From: Bacteroidales bacterium
GTDB taxonomy: Bacteria; Bacteroidota; Bacteroidia; Bacteroidales; UBA7960
DNA: 14,033 bases
Direction of reading: 5' to 3'
Assembly (NCBI GenBank): GCA_007128045.1
Contig: SKYG01000300.1
Span: 1 to 14,033, forward strand
Shown: positions 7,219 through 13,896 of the stretch, piece by piece
How the letters are laid out: each line of letters starts with the position of its first letter
Numbering within the stretch: position 1 is the first letter of the stretch
Position numbers and translations under genes: made by a program
Notes under the pieces: generated by a model
What the model was told of the DNA's origin: nothing
Seen by the model: the letters and a program-made list of their open reading frames with translations, nothing else
Databases searched by the model: none

Positions 7219-7249
7219 CAAAGATAATACATCTGAAGGGCCTTGTCAA
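7219..7249 (-). promoter_or_regulatory. Putative Bacteroidota-type promoter for queA
   Basis: On the minus strand the -33 element TTG (7247-7249) is followed by a 20-nt spacer and the -7 element TATCTTTG (7219-7226). This matches TTG-N19-21-TAnnTTTG in both boxes and spacing. Transcription would start near 7213, giving queA a leader of about 200 nt. The site lies just after the truB hairpin, so queA can be expressed separately from the ftsX-truB cluster. Confidence 0.65.
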
Positions 7250-7258
7250 TAGGTTATT

Positions 7259-7300
7259 GCATTAAACAACAAAATATTAAGATTTGTTGTTAAATAATGC
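7259..7300 (-). terminator. Long imperfect inverted repeat over the truB stop codon, possible terminator
   Basis: GCATTA plus AACAACAAA (7259-7273) pairs with TTTGTTGTT (7283-7291) and TAATGC (7295-7300). This gives 15 base pairs, with a 3-nt bulge on one side and a 9-nt loop. The truB stop codon (7290-7292) is inside the right arm. In the truB transcript the distal arm is U-rich but no clean U-tract follows, so it could be a terminator, a 3'-end stabiliser or neither. It is placed between truB and the separate queA promoter. Confidence 0.45.
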
Positions 7301-8027
7301 CTTTACTGCTTTGCATATTCTTGATGAATGATTCAAAATTGGCAACTTCCCAGGCATCTGAAACCAAAAAACCACCAATTCGCTCTCTTCTCAGGTCTTT
7401 TAAATATGCGCCTGTTTGCAAGGCTTCTCCAAAATCCCTGGCCAAAGCCCTTATATACGTTCCTTTAGTGCAAACCACATTAAACCCTATCTCAGGAAGT
7501 TCAAATTTTGTGATATTGAATTTCCTTATGCTTACATTTTTGGGTTTTAAAACCCTTGTTTGTCCCTGTCGGGCATAGGTATAGGCTCTTTCCCCTTCAA
7601 TTTTCTTTGCAGAAAACTGGGGCGGTATTTGCTCAAAAGAGCCTATGAATTTTTTTGTAGTCTGTATTACTGTATCGTATGTGATATGCTCAGTTGGGCT
7701 TAATTCGCCGGGTTGTGTTTCCAGGTCAAATGATGGCGTTGTTTGTCCGATGAAAAAAGTACCTGAATATTCTTTCTCCAAGGCCTGGTAGCTGTCTATC
7801 GATTTGGTAAGTTTTCCGGTACAGACAATCAGTAATCCGGTTGCCAACGGATCAAGTGTTCCGGCGTGGCCAACTTTGGTTTTTTTTAGTCCAAGACGGT
7901 GCCGGATCAACCCCCTTATTTTACCAACCACATCAAATGATGTCCAACCATAAGGTTTGTCGAATAATAATACGGTTCCTTCGGCAAATGCGGTCTTTGT
8001 GAGTTGTTCTTTTGGGGTGTATCCCAT
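7290..8027 (-). CDS. truB: tRNA pseudouridine55 synthase
   Basis: TruB converts U55 in the T loop of tRNAs to pseudouridine. The catalytic motif KVGHAGTLDPLATG is present (residues 51-64 from the chosen start, nucleophile Asp59), preceded by DKPYGWTSFDVV. Other conserved stretches are QIPPQFSAKKIEGERAYTYAR and CTKGTYIRALARDFGE. I chose the ATG at 8027, giving 245 residues. The frame stays open to an ATG at 8081, but that would overlap uppP by 32 nt and add 18 residues unlike the family. The chosen start leaves a 22-nt gap and an A/T-rich initiation region. It is the fourth gene of the ftsX cluster, and a long hairpin covers its stop codon. Confidence 0.94.
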   Translation of the reverse strand: MGYTPKEQLTKTAFAEGTVLLFDKPYGWTSFDVVGKIRGLIRHRLGLKKTKVGHAGTLDPLATGLLIVCTGKLTKSIDSYQALEKEYSGTFFIGQTTPSFDLETQPGELSPTEHITYDTVIQTTKKFIGSFEQIPPQFSAKKIEGERAYTYARQGQTRVLKPKNVSIRKFNITKFELPEIGFNVVCTKGTYIRALARDFGEALQTGAYLKDLRRERIGGFLVSDAWEVANFESFIKNMQSSKGII

Positions 8028-8049
8028 TATATGATAATATAGTTGTGTG

Positions 8050-8847
8050 TTACAAAACAAGTCCGAACACGATGGCCGCAATTCCTGCCAGCAAACAATA
8101 GATGGAGAAGTATTTTAACTGACCTTTTGCCACAATCTTTAACATCCATCTGCAAGCAATTAAACCGGAAATGAAAGCAGTGATAGTGCCGATGATCAAT
8201 GGTGTGGTACCTATACCTGATGCAGAAGCATCGTGAGACAATCGTAAGATCTTTAAAAAGTTTGCGCCAAATATTGGGATTAAGACCATCAGAAATGAAA
8301 ATCGCACTGCTTTCTCCCTGTCAACACCGAGAAATAATGCTGTTGCAATGGTGGCCCCACTACGGCTGATGCCCGGAAGCACCGCGATGGTCTGTGCCAG
8401 GCCAATCAGCAATGCTCGAACAATGTTGATCTCTTTGTGCTGTTTTGTGGTGAACTGTGTCAGAAACAATATGGTAGCGGTTAGAAGCAACATGCATCCC
8501 ACGAAAATAATTCTTCCCTGGAATAGGGACTCAATCTGCTCTTCAAACAAAAGTCCGACAATTGCAACGGGGATGGCTGAGACAAGTAACATCACAACCA
8601 GCCTGGTTTCACTGTTCCATGTAAACTGCAAGCAGCTGCCGAGTATGTGGGCGATATCTTTTCTGAAAACAACCAGGACGCTAAGAAAGGTGGCTCCATG
8701 AACCATAATGTTAAACGTAAAATACCCATCAGGGTCTTGCAGCCCGAATAGTACGCCTCCAAGTTCCAGATGGCCGCTGGAGCTTATGGGTAAAAACTCT
8801 GACAAACCCTGAATCAGGCCCAGGATAAATGCTTCAATCCAACTCAT
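8050..8847 (-). CDS. uppP: Undecaprenyl-diphosphate phosphatase (BacA/UppP)
   Basis: This integral inner-membrane enzyme removes a phosphate from undecaprenyl pyrophosphate, recycling the lipid carrier for peptidoglycan and other envelope polymers. Overproduction is known to raise bacitracin resistance. The 265-residue length is normal. Both family signatures are present: SEFLPISSSGH (16-26, with Glu17 and His26) and LPGISRSGATI (157-167, with Arg162). The remainder is a series of hydrophobic membrane segments. It starts 15 nt after the DUF3098 gene, so the two are almost certainly co-transcribed. The carrier it recycles is built from isoprenoid units, to which IspD, encoded further along, contributes. 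Confidence 0.96.
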   Translation of the reverse strand: MSWIEAFILGLIQGLSEFLPISSSGHLELGGVLFGLQDPDGYFTFNIMVHGATFLSVLVVFRKDIAHILGSCLQFTWNSETRLVVMLLVSAIPVAIVGLLFEEQIESLFQGRIIFVGCMLLLTATILFLTQFTTKQHKEINIVRALLIGLAQTIAVLPGISRSGATIATALFLGVDREKAVRFSFLMVLIPIFGANFLKILRLSHDASASGIGTTPLIIGTITAFISGLIACRWMLKIVAKGQLKYFSIYCLLAGIAAIVFGLVL

Positions 8848-8862
8848 AACGGGATGGTAGTT

Positions 8863-9141
8863 CTATGATGGTTCTTTTTTCCCTGGTTTTTTGGCAGGTT
8901 CGGCCGTGTTCGTTGTTTTTTTCAGTATGGCGTAAAATTGGATACCAAAGCCAGCTAACACCAGTATTGGCGCCAGGGTGATACGCCGAAAACTAAAGAT
9001 GTCTTCGCTAAAAACATTAGGGTCTGTGCTTCCGCCCCCAATCATCAATAAAAAGCCAATGGCTGTTACCAGCAACCCTGCAATGAGCCAGGTATATTTA
9101 TTGCGATCAAACAACAAGACGTTTTCCTTATTCTTTTTCAT
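8863..9141 (-). CDS. DUF3098 family small membrane protein
   Basis: This 92-residue protein has two predicted membrane segments (about residues 18-36 and 55-73), a short loop between them and a Lys/Pro-rich tail (AKKPGKKEPS). The loop and second segment contain GGGSTDPNVFSEDIFSFRRITLAPILVLAGF, listed here by its landmarks GGGS, DP, IFSFRRITLAP and GF. I recognise this as the DUF3098 pattern, a Bacteroidota family found between ftsX and uppP. It lies 12 nt after ftsX and 15 nt before uppP. No function is known. The fixed position suggests a role in division or envelope assembly, which is inference only. Confidence 0.85.
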   Translation of the reverse strand: MKKNKENVLLFDRNKYTWLIAGLLVTAIGFLLMIGGGSTDPNVFSEDIFSFRRITLAPILVLAGFGIQFYAILKKTTNTAEPAKKPGKKEPS

Positions 9142-9153
9142 GGCGATAAAGGT

Positions 9154-10035
9154 TTAATAATAGTAAAGGGAGTCGGTTTTTACGTTTAAATATTTTCTTA
9201 CGGCGAAGTAGGTAGATATCCAGCTTATGATAAGACCGAGAAAAATAACGATTAACAACAGAGCTGACAATAATGTCAGGTCGTCAAACAGAAACAATCC
9301 CGGAACTTTTCGTTCTAAGGTATACAAGAAGATTACCAGCAGAATGTTTGAGATGATAGCCGACAGGAACCCCTGAAGCAATCCTTTTTTAATAAAGGGT
9401 TTGCGTATAAAGGATTGTGTGGCACCAACAAGCTGCATGCTTTTAATGAGAAAGCGTTTGGAGAACACACTCAGGCGTATGGTGTTGTTGATGAGGGCAG
9501 AGGCAATCATGACCAGTAGTGTGCTGAATATAAGCATTCCAAATCCAATTCGTCGTATATTATCATTTACCAGTTGCACCAGGTCTTTTTGGTAATCGAC
9601 TTCAGCCACTATGCTGTTTTTTGAGACCACTTCTTCAAAGACGGCCAGGCTGTCAGGGTTTGCATGGCTGGCATTTAAGCGTGCAATGACAGCCGAGGAC
9701 AGGGGGTTGTAGCCCAGGAATTCAACAAAATCTTCACCGAGTTCTTCCATCAATTCTTCAGCAGCCTGTTCTTTTGAGATATATTCGGTAGACTTAACCG
9801 CATCCATGGCCTCCAGCGATTGTTGCAAACCTGTAATCTCAGGCAGGCCTGCACTATTGTGCAGGAAGATCGTGAACTCAATATTTTCTTTTACATGATC
9901 AGATAATTGCCTGGTAAATAGTATCGTAACCCCAAGTAAACCAAGTACGAAGAGCACAAGTGTGATGCTTGCAACCGTTGTGATATAGGAGGTTTTTAAA
10001 CGCCTGCCAATAATTTTTTCTTCCCTGTTGGTCAT
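9154..10035 (-). CDS. ftsX: Cell division permease-like protein FtsX
   Basis: FtsX pairs with the ATPase FtsE at the divisome and controls peptidoglycan hydrolases in the periplasm. From the chosen start it has 293 residues. A cytoplasmic N-terminus (MTNREEKIIGRRLKTSYITT) is followed by a first membrane segment at about 21-42, a periplasmic domain to about 165, and three more membrane segments in the C-terminal half. The loop ALINNTIRLSVFSKR and the LVGATQSFIRKPF stretch are typical of FtsX. The frame is open to an ATG at 10119, but those 28 extra residues lie upstream of a TACTTTTG -7 box, and the ATG at 10035 matches the family N-terminus. No ftsE is present in the window. It is the first gene of the ftsX-DUF3098-uppP-truB cluster. 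Confidence 0.94.
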   Translation of the reverse strand: MTNREEKIIGRRLKTSYITTVASITLVLFVLGLLGVTILFTRQLSDHVKENIEFTIFLHNSAGLPEITGLQQSLEAMDAVKSTEYISKEQAAEELMEELGEDFVEFLGYNPLSSAVIARLNASHANPDSLAVFEEVVSKNSIVAEVDYQKDLVQLVNDNIRRIGFGMLIFSTLLVMIASALINNTIRLSVFSKRFLIKSMQLVGATQSFIRKPFIKKGLLQGFLSAIISNILLVIFLYTLERKVPGLFLFDDLTLLSALLLIVIFLGLIISWISTYFAVRKYLNVKTDSLYYY

Positions 10036-10053
10036 GATTCCCTGTTGTAAATG

Positions 10054-10061
10054 CAAAAGTA
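10054..10061 (-). promoter_or_regulatory. Putative -7 element of the ftsX operon promoter
   Basis: The minus strand reads TACTTTTG, an exact TAnnTTTG match, 18 nt upstream of the ftsX ATG at 10035. This is the same box and distance as at topA. A -33 TTG at the right spacing is not evident. If used, it excludes the upstream in-frame ATG at 10119. Confidence 0.5.
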
Positions 10062-10223
10062 ATAAAAAAACTGTGTGTATAAATTCTATGCATTTCTCTT
10101 GTAAAAAACTCACCGCCATTTTGTATGATCATTTACAAAATGATGATGGTTAGAAGGAACCGCTACGCTATCCCATAAATATTCTAATTCGTCTGTGTGA
10201 GATGCCGCATCAAAAAATTCATG

Positions 10224-10231
10224 TACATTTG
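10224..10231 (+). promoter_or_regulatory. Putative -7 element of the pyrophosphatase promoter
   Basis: TACATTTG matches TAnnTTTG exactly and lies 20 nt upstream of the ATG at 10252. No convincing -33 TTG is seen. The rest of the ftsX/ppa intergenic region, 10062-10223, shows nothing else I can support. Confidence 0.45.
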
Positions 10232-10251
10232 CGTAAGAAAAACCTTGGTAT

Positions 10252-10923
10252 ATGGCTAACAGGATTATGGATCCGATTGGGCGACTGATGGGGTTGCGGT
10301 ATAAATCACACCCCTGGCATGGAATTGATATCGGCAAGCAGGCCCCGGAGTTGCTTACATGTTTTGTAGAAATGGTTACTACGGATACTGTCAAATATGA
10401 GGTGGACAAAATCAGTGGTTACCTCAAAATTGACCGCCCGCAGAAATATTCCAATGTGCTTCCGGCGCTTTATGGATTTATTCCTCAAACACTTTGCCAT
10501 AAAAGGGTTGCAGAACTGGCCATTGAGAAAACAGGCCAGAAGGATATTGTTGGTGACTACGACCCCCTTGATATATGTATCCTCACGGAAAAGTCAATAT
10601 CTCATGGGGATATCCTTGTTGAAGCCATCCCTATTGGCGGATTTCGTCTGATAGACAGAAACCAGGCGGATGATAAAATCATTGCCGTATTAAAAGACGA
10701 TGCTGTTTATGGCGATATCAGAGATATCTCAGAATGTCCCATGCCTGTGATAGAGCGGTTGAAGCATTATTTTCTTACCTATAAGGATCTTCCCAACACC
10801 AAGCTGGATGTAGAAATTACCCACACATATGATGCTGATGAAGCAAAAGATGTGATTTTAAGGTCGGTGGAAGATTATCAGATGAAGTTTGAGAACCTTG
10901 ATAATATGCTTTCGGAGGTATAG
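10252..10923 (+). CDS. ppa: Inorganic pyrophosphatase, family I
   Basis: This soluble enzyme hydrolyses PPi to two phosphates, pulling forward reactions such as nucleic acid synthesis, tRNA charging and the IspD step. Family I motifs are present: KYEVDKISG (48-56), the arginine in DRP (61-63) and the metal-binding signature GDYDPLDICIL (101-111, Asp102, Asp104, Asp107). At 223 residues it is longer than the E. coli enzyme (176), with an N-terminal extension containing SHPWHGI that I associate with Bacteroidota members. The first ATG is supported by a -7 box 20 nt upstream; Met6 is an alternative. It is divergent from the ftsX cluster, and its TAG stop directly touches the dprA stop codon on the other strand. 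Confidence 0.93.
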   Translation: MANRIMDPIGRLMGLRYKSHPWHGIDIGKQAPELLTCFVEMVTTDTVKYEVDKISGYLKIDRPQKYSNVLPALYGFIPQTLCHKRVAELAIEKTGQKDIVGDYDPLDICILTEKSISHGDILVEAIPIGGFRLIDRNQADDKIIAVLKDDAVYGDIRDISECPMPVIERLKHYFLTYKDLPNTKLDVEITHTYDADEAKDVILRSVEDYQMKFENLDNMLSEV

Positions 10924-12033
10924 TTACAAATATGCTTCATTGAGTTTGAATTGCTTGCCCGGTAATTGTGTTACCACATCTTTAAATTCGAGGTTTAGCA
11001 ATATGGCCGAAGCCCTGCCGGTCGACAATCCGGCGTTGTGGGCCACACAGTCAATCCCGGCTTCCGGGTAACGTTTTAACACGTCCACCAGTTGTTCTTC
11101 TTCCCTGCTCAGGTTTACAAACAGAGGTTTGACAGTTCTCTTCGCCTCTCCTTCAGGTTTCCAGTTCATCACATATTCCAGATCGGCTACAGACTCCATT
11201 AAGTTGGCTTTATGGGTTTTTATAAGTTTGTTGCAGCCCATGCTGAAGGCATCGCTGGTACGTCCTGGCAGGGCAAAGACATCCCGGTTATAGGAGTTGG
11301 CAATATTCGCTGTGATCAATGCTCCACCTGTAATTGCCGCTTCAATGACAAGTACTGCATCACACATTCCGGCAATGATACGGTTTCTTTTTGGAAAATT
11401 TTCCCTGTCGGGTGTTGTGCCACTAATGAAGTCGGTAATCAATCCTCCCTGTTTCAGTATTTTTTTTGCCAGGCTTACATGCGGGGCAGGGTATATACGG
11501 TCTAGTCCATGACCCAATACGGCCACTGTGTTCAGCCCCTGCTCCAGGGCTGCCTTATGAGCACAAGCATCCACGCCATAGGCCAGGCCGCTAACAACCA
11601 ATGCTTTATGTTCCTTGAGGCCTTCGATAATCTCCATACATTTCTGACTGCCATATTTGGTGATGTTTCGTGTACCTACGATACTTACTACCTTACATGA
11701 ATTTAAATCTACGTCGCCCTTTACAAATAATACAACTGGACTATCTTCACATTGTTTAAGGCGTAATGGATAGTCTTTTTCCGTGAACGAGATGGCGCGA
11801 ATACCATGCTTGTTAATGAAAGCCAGTTCTTTTTCTGCCCTTTTCAGGGCATCGGTATTGGATATCGAATCGGCAATGGCAGTGCCAATGCCTGGAATTT
11901 TCTGCAACTGATTCTTTTTTTCTTTAAAAACGCCTTCAGCCCCGCCACAATAAGAGATAAGTTTACGTGCTGTGATGCCGCCAACACCTGGGATGATCGT
12001 AATGGCCACCTGGTATAACAGATCATCAGTCAT
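10924..12033 (-). CDS. dprA: DNA-processing protein DprA
   Basis: DprA binds incoming single-stranded DNA during natural transformation and loads RecA. The 369 residues show all three expected parts. Two helix-hairpin-helix motifs lie at the N-terminus (IPGVGGITARKLI, 14-26; IPGIGTAIADSI, 46-57). The Rossmann-like core has SIVGTRNITKYG (117-128), VSGLAYGVDACAHKAAL (147-163), VLGHGLDRIYP (172-182), FPKRNRIIAG (213-222) and ITGGALITAN (234-243). A C-terminal winged-helix domain covers about 308-365. No other competence genes are in the window, and dprA is widespread even in bacteria not shown to be transformable. It converges with the pyrophosphatase gene without any intergenic base. Confidence 0.95.
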   Translation of the reverse strand: MTDDLLYQVAITIIPGVGGITARKLISYCGGAEGVFKEKKNQLQKIPGIGTAIADSISNTDALKRAEKELAFINKHGIRAISFTEKDYPLRLKQCEDSPVVLFVKGDVDLNSCKVVSIVGTRNITKYGSQKCMEIIEGLKEHKALVVSGLAYGVDACAHKAALEQGLNTVAVLGHGLDRIYPAPHVSLAKKILKQGGLITDFISGTTPDRENFPKRNRIIAGMCDAVLVIEAAITGGALITANIANSYNRDVFALPGRTSDAFSMGCNKLIKTHKANLMESVADLEYVMNWKPEGEAKRTVKPLFVNLSREEEQLVDVLKRYPEAGIDCVAHNAGLSTGRASAILLNLEFKDVVTQLPGKQFKLNEAYL

Positions 12034-12075
12034 AGTATATCTTTAATATATTGTTTTTTATAGATGAATGTGGCG

Positions 12076-12106
12076 TAAATATAAATAAAAAATCAACTTA
12101 GACAAA
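12076..12106 (-). promoter_or_regulatory. Candidate dprA promoter
   Basis: On the minus strand a -33 TTTG (12103-12106) is followed 19 nt later by TATATTTA (12076-12083), which matches TAnnTTTG in seven of eight positions. The leader would be about 35-40 nt. The -33 element lies inside the right arm of the hairpin assigned as the terminator of the upstream gene. Confidence 0.4.
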
Positions 12107-12110
12107 GTTG
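12084..12110 (-). terminator. Putative intrinsic terminator of the ChaN-like gene
   Basis: CAACTT (12094-12099) and AAGTTG (12105-12110) form a 6-bp stem with a 5-nt loop. On the minus strand the stem is followed by ATTTTTTATTT, a good U-tract. It lies 52 nt after the stop codon of the ChaN-like gene. The plus strand also continues with TTTTAT, but no plus-strand gene ends here. Confidence 0.55.
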
Positions 12111-12162
12111 TTTTATCTTCAAAAAGGGGATAATTATTTTTACCGGTATGACATTAATCCGT

Positions 12163-13179
12163 TTAATAGGTTTTGGTCATATTCTTCGGTACAACGATGA
12201 TAAAGTCTGCCAGTCCAATATGTTCAGGATTGAAACCGTGAATATCAACTTGTTCTATGGTACTAATGGTAACCACATCAATGGTTTCGTCAAGTTGTCG
12301 CAAATACCAGGTTATCCCTTCGTAATGATTGGAGTGATAGGCGCCATGGAAGTGTAAGAAGATGCCATTCCGGCTGATGTTTTTGCTGATGAAATGTGCC
12401 ATTGTAGCATCTTTGATGGCCTGGGCTTTGGGAAGGTTTTCACCGCCATGTGCCGGCATTCCCGCCATATCTAACATGGCTTTGTAGGCAGGCAGTTCGG
12501 CATCGTATAGAATAGGCAGTGGAGCTATATAGCTTTTCGCGGCAGGACTTAAACTGTCAAGAGCCTCAAAGCCTTCCCTGTGAACCAACGAGGCGTAGCG
12601 GCGTGGTATATTGGTAGCTATAAATGCCAAGCCATTTTCTCTGGCAAACTCCACGAGGGGCTTATAGTCAGTCTGGTAATTATTCCACAGCTTTGCCTCT
12701 GCGACAAAGTTTCTTTCAGTGATCAGATTTTGTAAGTATTCATCAAGGAGGATTTGATTGTCTGCTTCAAACATCTCTGCGCCCAACCTAAGATGCTCAC
12801 CGATCTGGTCATGCAGATCCATTGTCAGCTCGAGTTGCAGCCAGTGGGAGATCGGATTATTATGCAACTCGCCAAATAAAATCACATCTGACCTTAAAGA
12901 GCGCTCTACCAATTCGGAATACCTGGCAGGTTCTCCTTTTGCGTTGTAAAGGATATAGGCCGGTTTGTCGATAACAGGATCGTATGGCGAAGGAACATTG
13001 TTCTCAACAGGAGCATTGCTCGCAACAGAAGCATTGTTTGCAGGCGAAACAACTATAAAATCAATAATTTCAGGTACATCCCACTTTGAATATTTATTGG
13101 TTGAATGGGCTTCGATGGAAAAGCTAATGGATAAGCTAGCCATAACTATCAAGCAACACAAATAAAAGGTTCGCATCAT
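12163..13179 (-). CDS. ChaN-like haem-binding/DUF399 family exported protein
   Basis: This 338-residue protein has an N-terminal signal peptide (hydrophobic stretch about residues 5-21, possible cleavage after SIEA at 25) and no clear lipobox. It is probably periplasmic or outer-membrane facing. The domain from about residue 85 matches the ChaN/Cofac_haem_bdg family (PF04187), with DVILFGELHNNPISH (98-112), RLGAEMFEADNQ (131-142), and a C-terminal FHGAYHSNHYEGITWYL segment. Family members include haem-binding lipoproteins of iron uptake systems, but no haem transport genes are visible, so the ligand here is inferred. Three 6-residue repeats (47-64) form a flexible linker after the signal peptide. 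It follows cdd by 59 nt in the same direction, and a likely terminator lies downstream. Met2 is an equally good start. Confidence 0.8.
   Translation of the reverse strand: MMRTFYLCCLIVMASLSISFSIEAHSTNKYSKWDVPEIIDFIVVSPANNASVASNAPVENNVPSPYDPVIDKPAYILYNAKGEPARYSELVERSLRSDVILFGELHNNPISHWLQLELTMDLHDQIGEHLRLGAEMFEADNQILLDEYLQNLITERNFVAEAKLWNNYQTDYKPLVEFARENGLAFIATNIPRRYASLVHREGFEALDSLSPAAKSYIAPLPILYDAELPAYKAMLDMAGMPAHGGENLPKAQAIKDATMAHFISKNISRNGIFLHFHGAYHSNHYEGITWYLRQLDETIDVVTISTIEQVDIHGFNPEHIGLADFIIVVPKNMTKTY
12992..13045. repeat. Three 18-bp tandem repeats inside the ChaN-like gene
   Basis: Three imperfect 18-bp units occupy 12992-13009, 13010-13027 and 13028-13045. They share the core G(G/A)A(A/G)CATTG(T/C)T. 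The encoded hexapeptides ANNASV, ASNAPV and ENNVPS (residues 47-64) are Asn/Ala/Pro-rich, as expected of a spacer between signal peptide and folded domain. Units of 18 bp keep the frame, so copy number could vary. Confidence 0.7.
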
Positions 13180-13203
13180 AGTTGTTCTTTAACAGTGTCA
13201 GGG

Positions 13204-13216
13204 TTGTCATTGACAA
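13204..13216. promoter_or_regulatory. Short perfect palindrome upstream of the ChaN-like gene
   Basis: TTGTCA, one base, then TGACAA form a perfect inverted repeat 25 nt upstream of the ChaN-like ATG, in the 59-nt gap after cdd. An 8-bp palindrome CACATGTG lies at 13224-13231. Either could be an operator; sequences this short also occur by chance. Confidence 0.2.
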
Positions 13217-13238
13217 ACGCTTACACATGTGCAAAGGT

Positions 13239-13739
13239 TCAGTGATGATCGTTTCTTTTCAGGTCTTTTCCTGTAAAAGCAAGTGGCAGAAGGTCCTGAA
13301 CTTTTTCTATAACCAGTATCTTACCGCTTTCCTTGCTCAGAAGCAATTTTATGGGGTCTGACTGAAGTACTTCATACTCAAGCATCACCTGCCGGCAGGC
13401 ACCACATGGTGAGACAGGCCCGTCGATCGACAGGCAGGCTGATTTGGCACTAATAGCGATCATTTTCATAGGGACACCAGGAAACCTGGCTGAAGCGGCG
13501 AAGACAGCTACCCGTTCTGCGCACAAACCACTCGGATAGGCTCCATTCTCCTGGTTGCTGCCTGTGACTATCTCACCATTCTCAAGCAGTACGGCCGCGC
13601 CTACGTAAAAATTCGAATAAGGGGCATACGCTTTTTCAGTCATGCTACGGGAAATATCGACCAACGCTCTTTCCCCGGCATTTAATTGTTCAACGCTATC
13701 ATGTTCCAGGATTCGGATAGAAAGGTTTTTATGTGCCAT
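13239..13739 (-). CDS. cdd: Cytidine deaminase
   Basis: Cdd deaminates cytidine and deoxycytidine to uridine and deoxyuridine for pyrimidine salvage in the cytoplasm. The zinc site is complete: CAER with Cys73 and catalytic Glu75, and PCGAC with Cys112 and Cys115. SNQENGAYPSG (61-71) contains the nucleoside-binding Asn/Glu, and AYAPYSNFYVGAAV (38-50 region) is typical. The C-terminal LLPLAFTGKDL matches the family's usual end. At 166 residues it is about 30 longer than the tetrameric B. subtilis-type enzyme, due to an N-terminal extension seen in Bacteroidota forms. It is divergent from the gene at the right edge, with 273 nt between them. The ChaN-like gene follows, possibly in the same transcript. 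Confidence 0.94.
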   Translation of the reverse strand: MAHKNLSIRILEHDSVEQLNAGERALVDISRSMTEKAYAPYSNFYVGAAVLLENGEIVTGSNQENGAYPSGLCAERVAVFAASARFPGVPMKMIAISAKSACLSIDGPVSPCGACRQVMLEYEVLQSDPIKLLLSKESGKILVIEKVQDLLPLAFTGKDLKRNDHH

Positions 13740-13806
13740 CTTTTTTGATTTTAGCGCATGGATGAAAACATAAGAACGGCAATATTAAGCAACTTTTTCC
13801 CCAATA

Positions 13807-13857
13807 TTTACGTAAAAGTAATAAGGAAAACCCATTTAAACGAAAAAATATTTCGTT
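13807..13857. repeat. Two inverted repeats between cdd and the right-edge gene
   Basis: A perfect 10-bp palindrome TTTACGTAAA lies at 13807-13816. A 7-bp inverted repeat AACGAAA / TTTCGTT (13839-13845 and 13851-13857, 5-nt loop) follows. Both lie upstream of the right-edge promoter and about 70-120 nt from the cdd start, so either could bind a regulator of one or both genes. The rest of 13740-13896 is A/T-rich with no gene. Confidence 0.3.
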
Positions 13858-13896
13858 AATCAATCGGCAGCAAATAGCAAATCGTTGCCCGCAAAA

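Noticed and set aside
8028..8081. Upstream start for truB adding 18 residues
   Set aside because: It would overlap uppP by 32 nt, and the added residues are unlike TruB.
10036..10119. Upstream start for ftsX adding 28 residues
   Set aside because: The extension lies upstream of the TACTTTTG -7 box and does not resemble an FtsX N-terminus; the ATG at 10035 does.
13232..13239. AACCTTTG on the minus strand as a -7 box for the ChaN-like gene
   Set aside because: The first base of the consensus is missing, there is no -33 element at the right spacing, and co-transcription from cdd is as likely.
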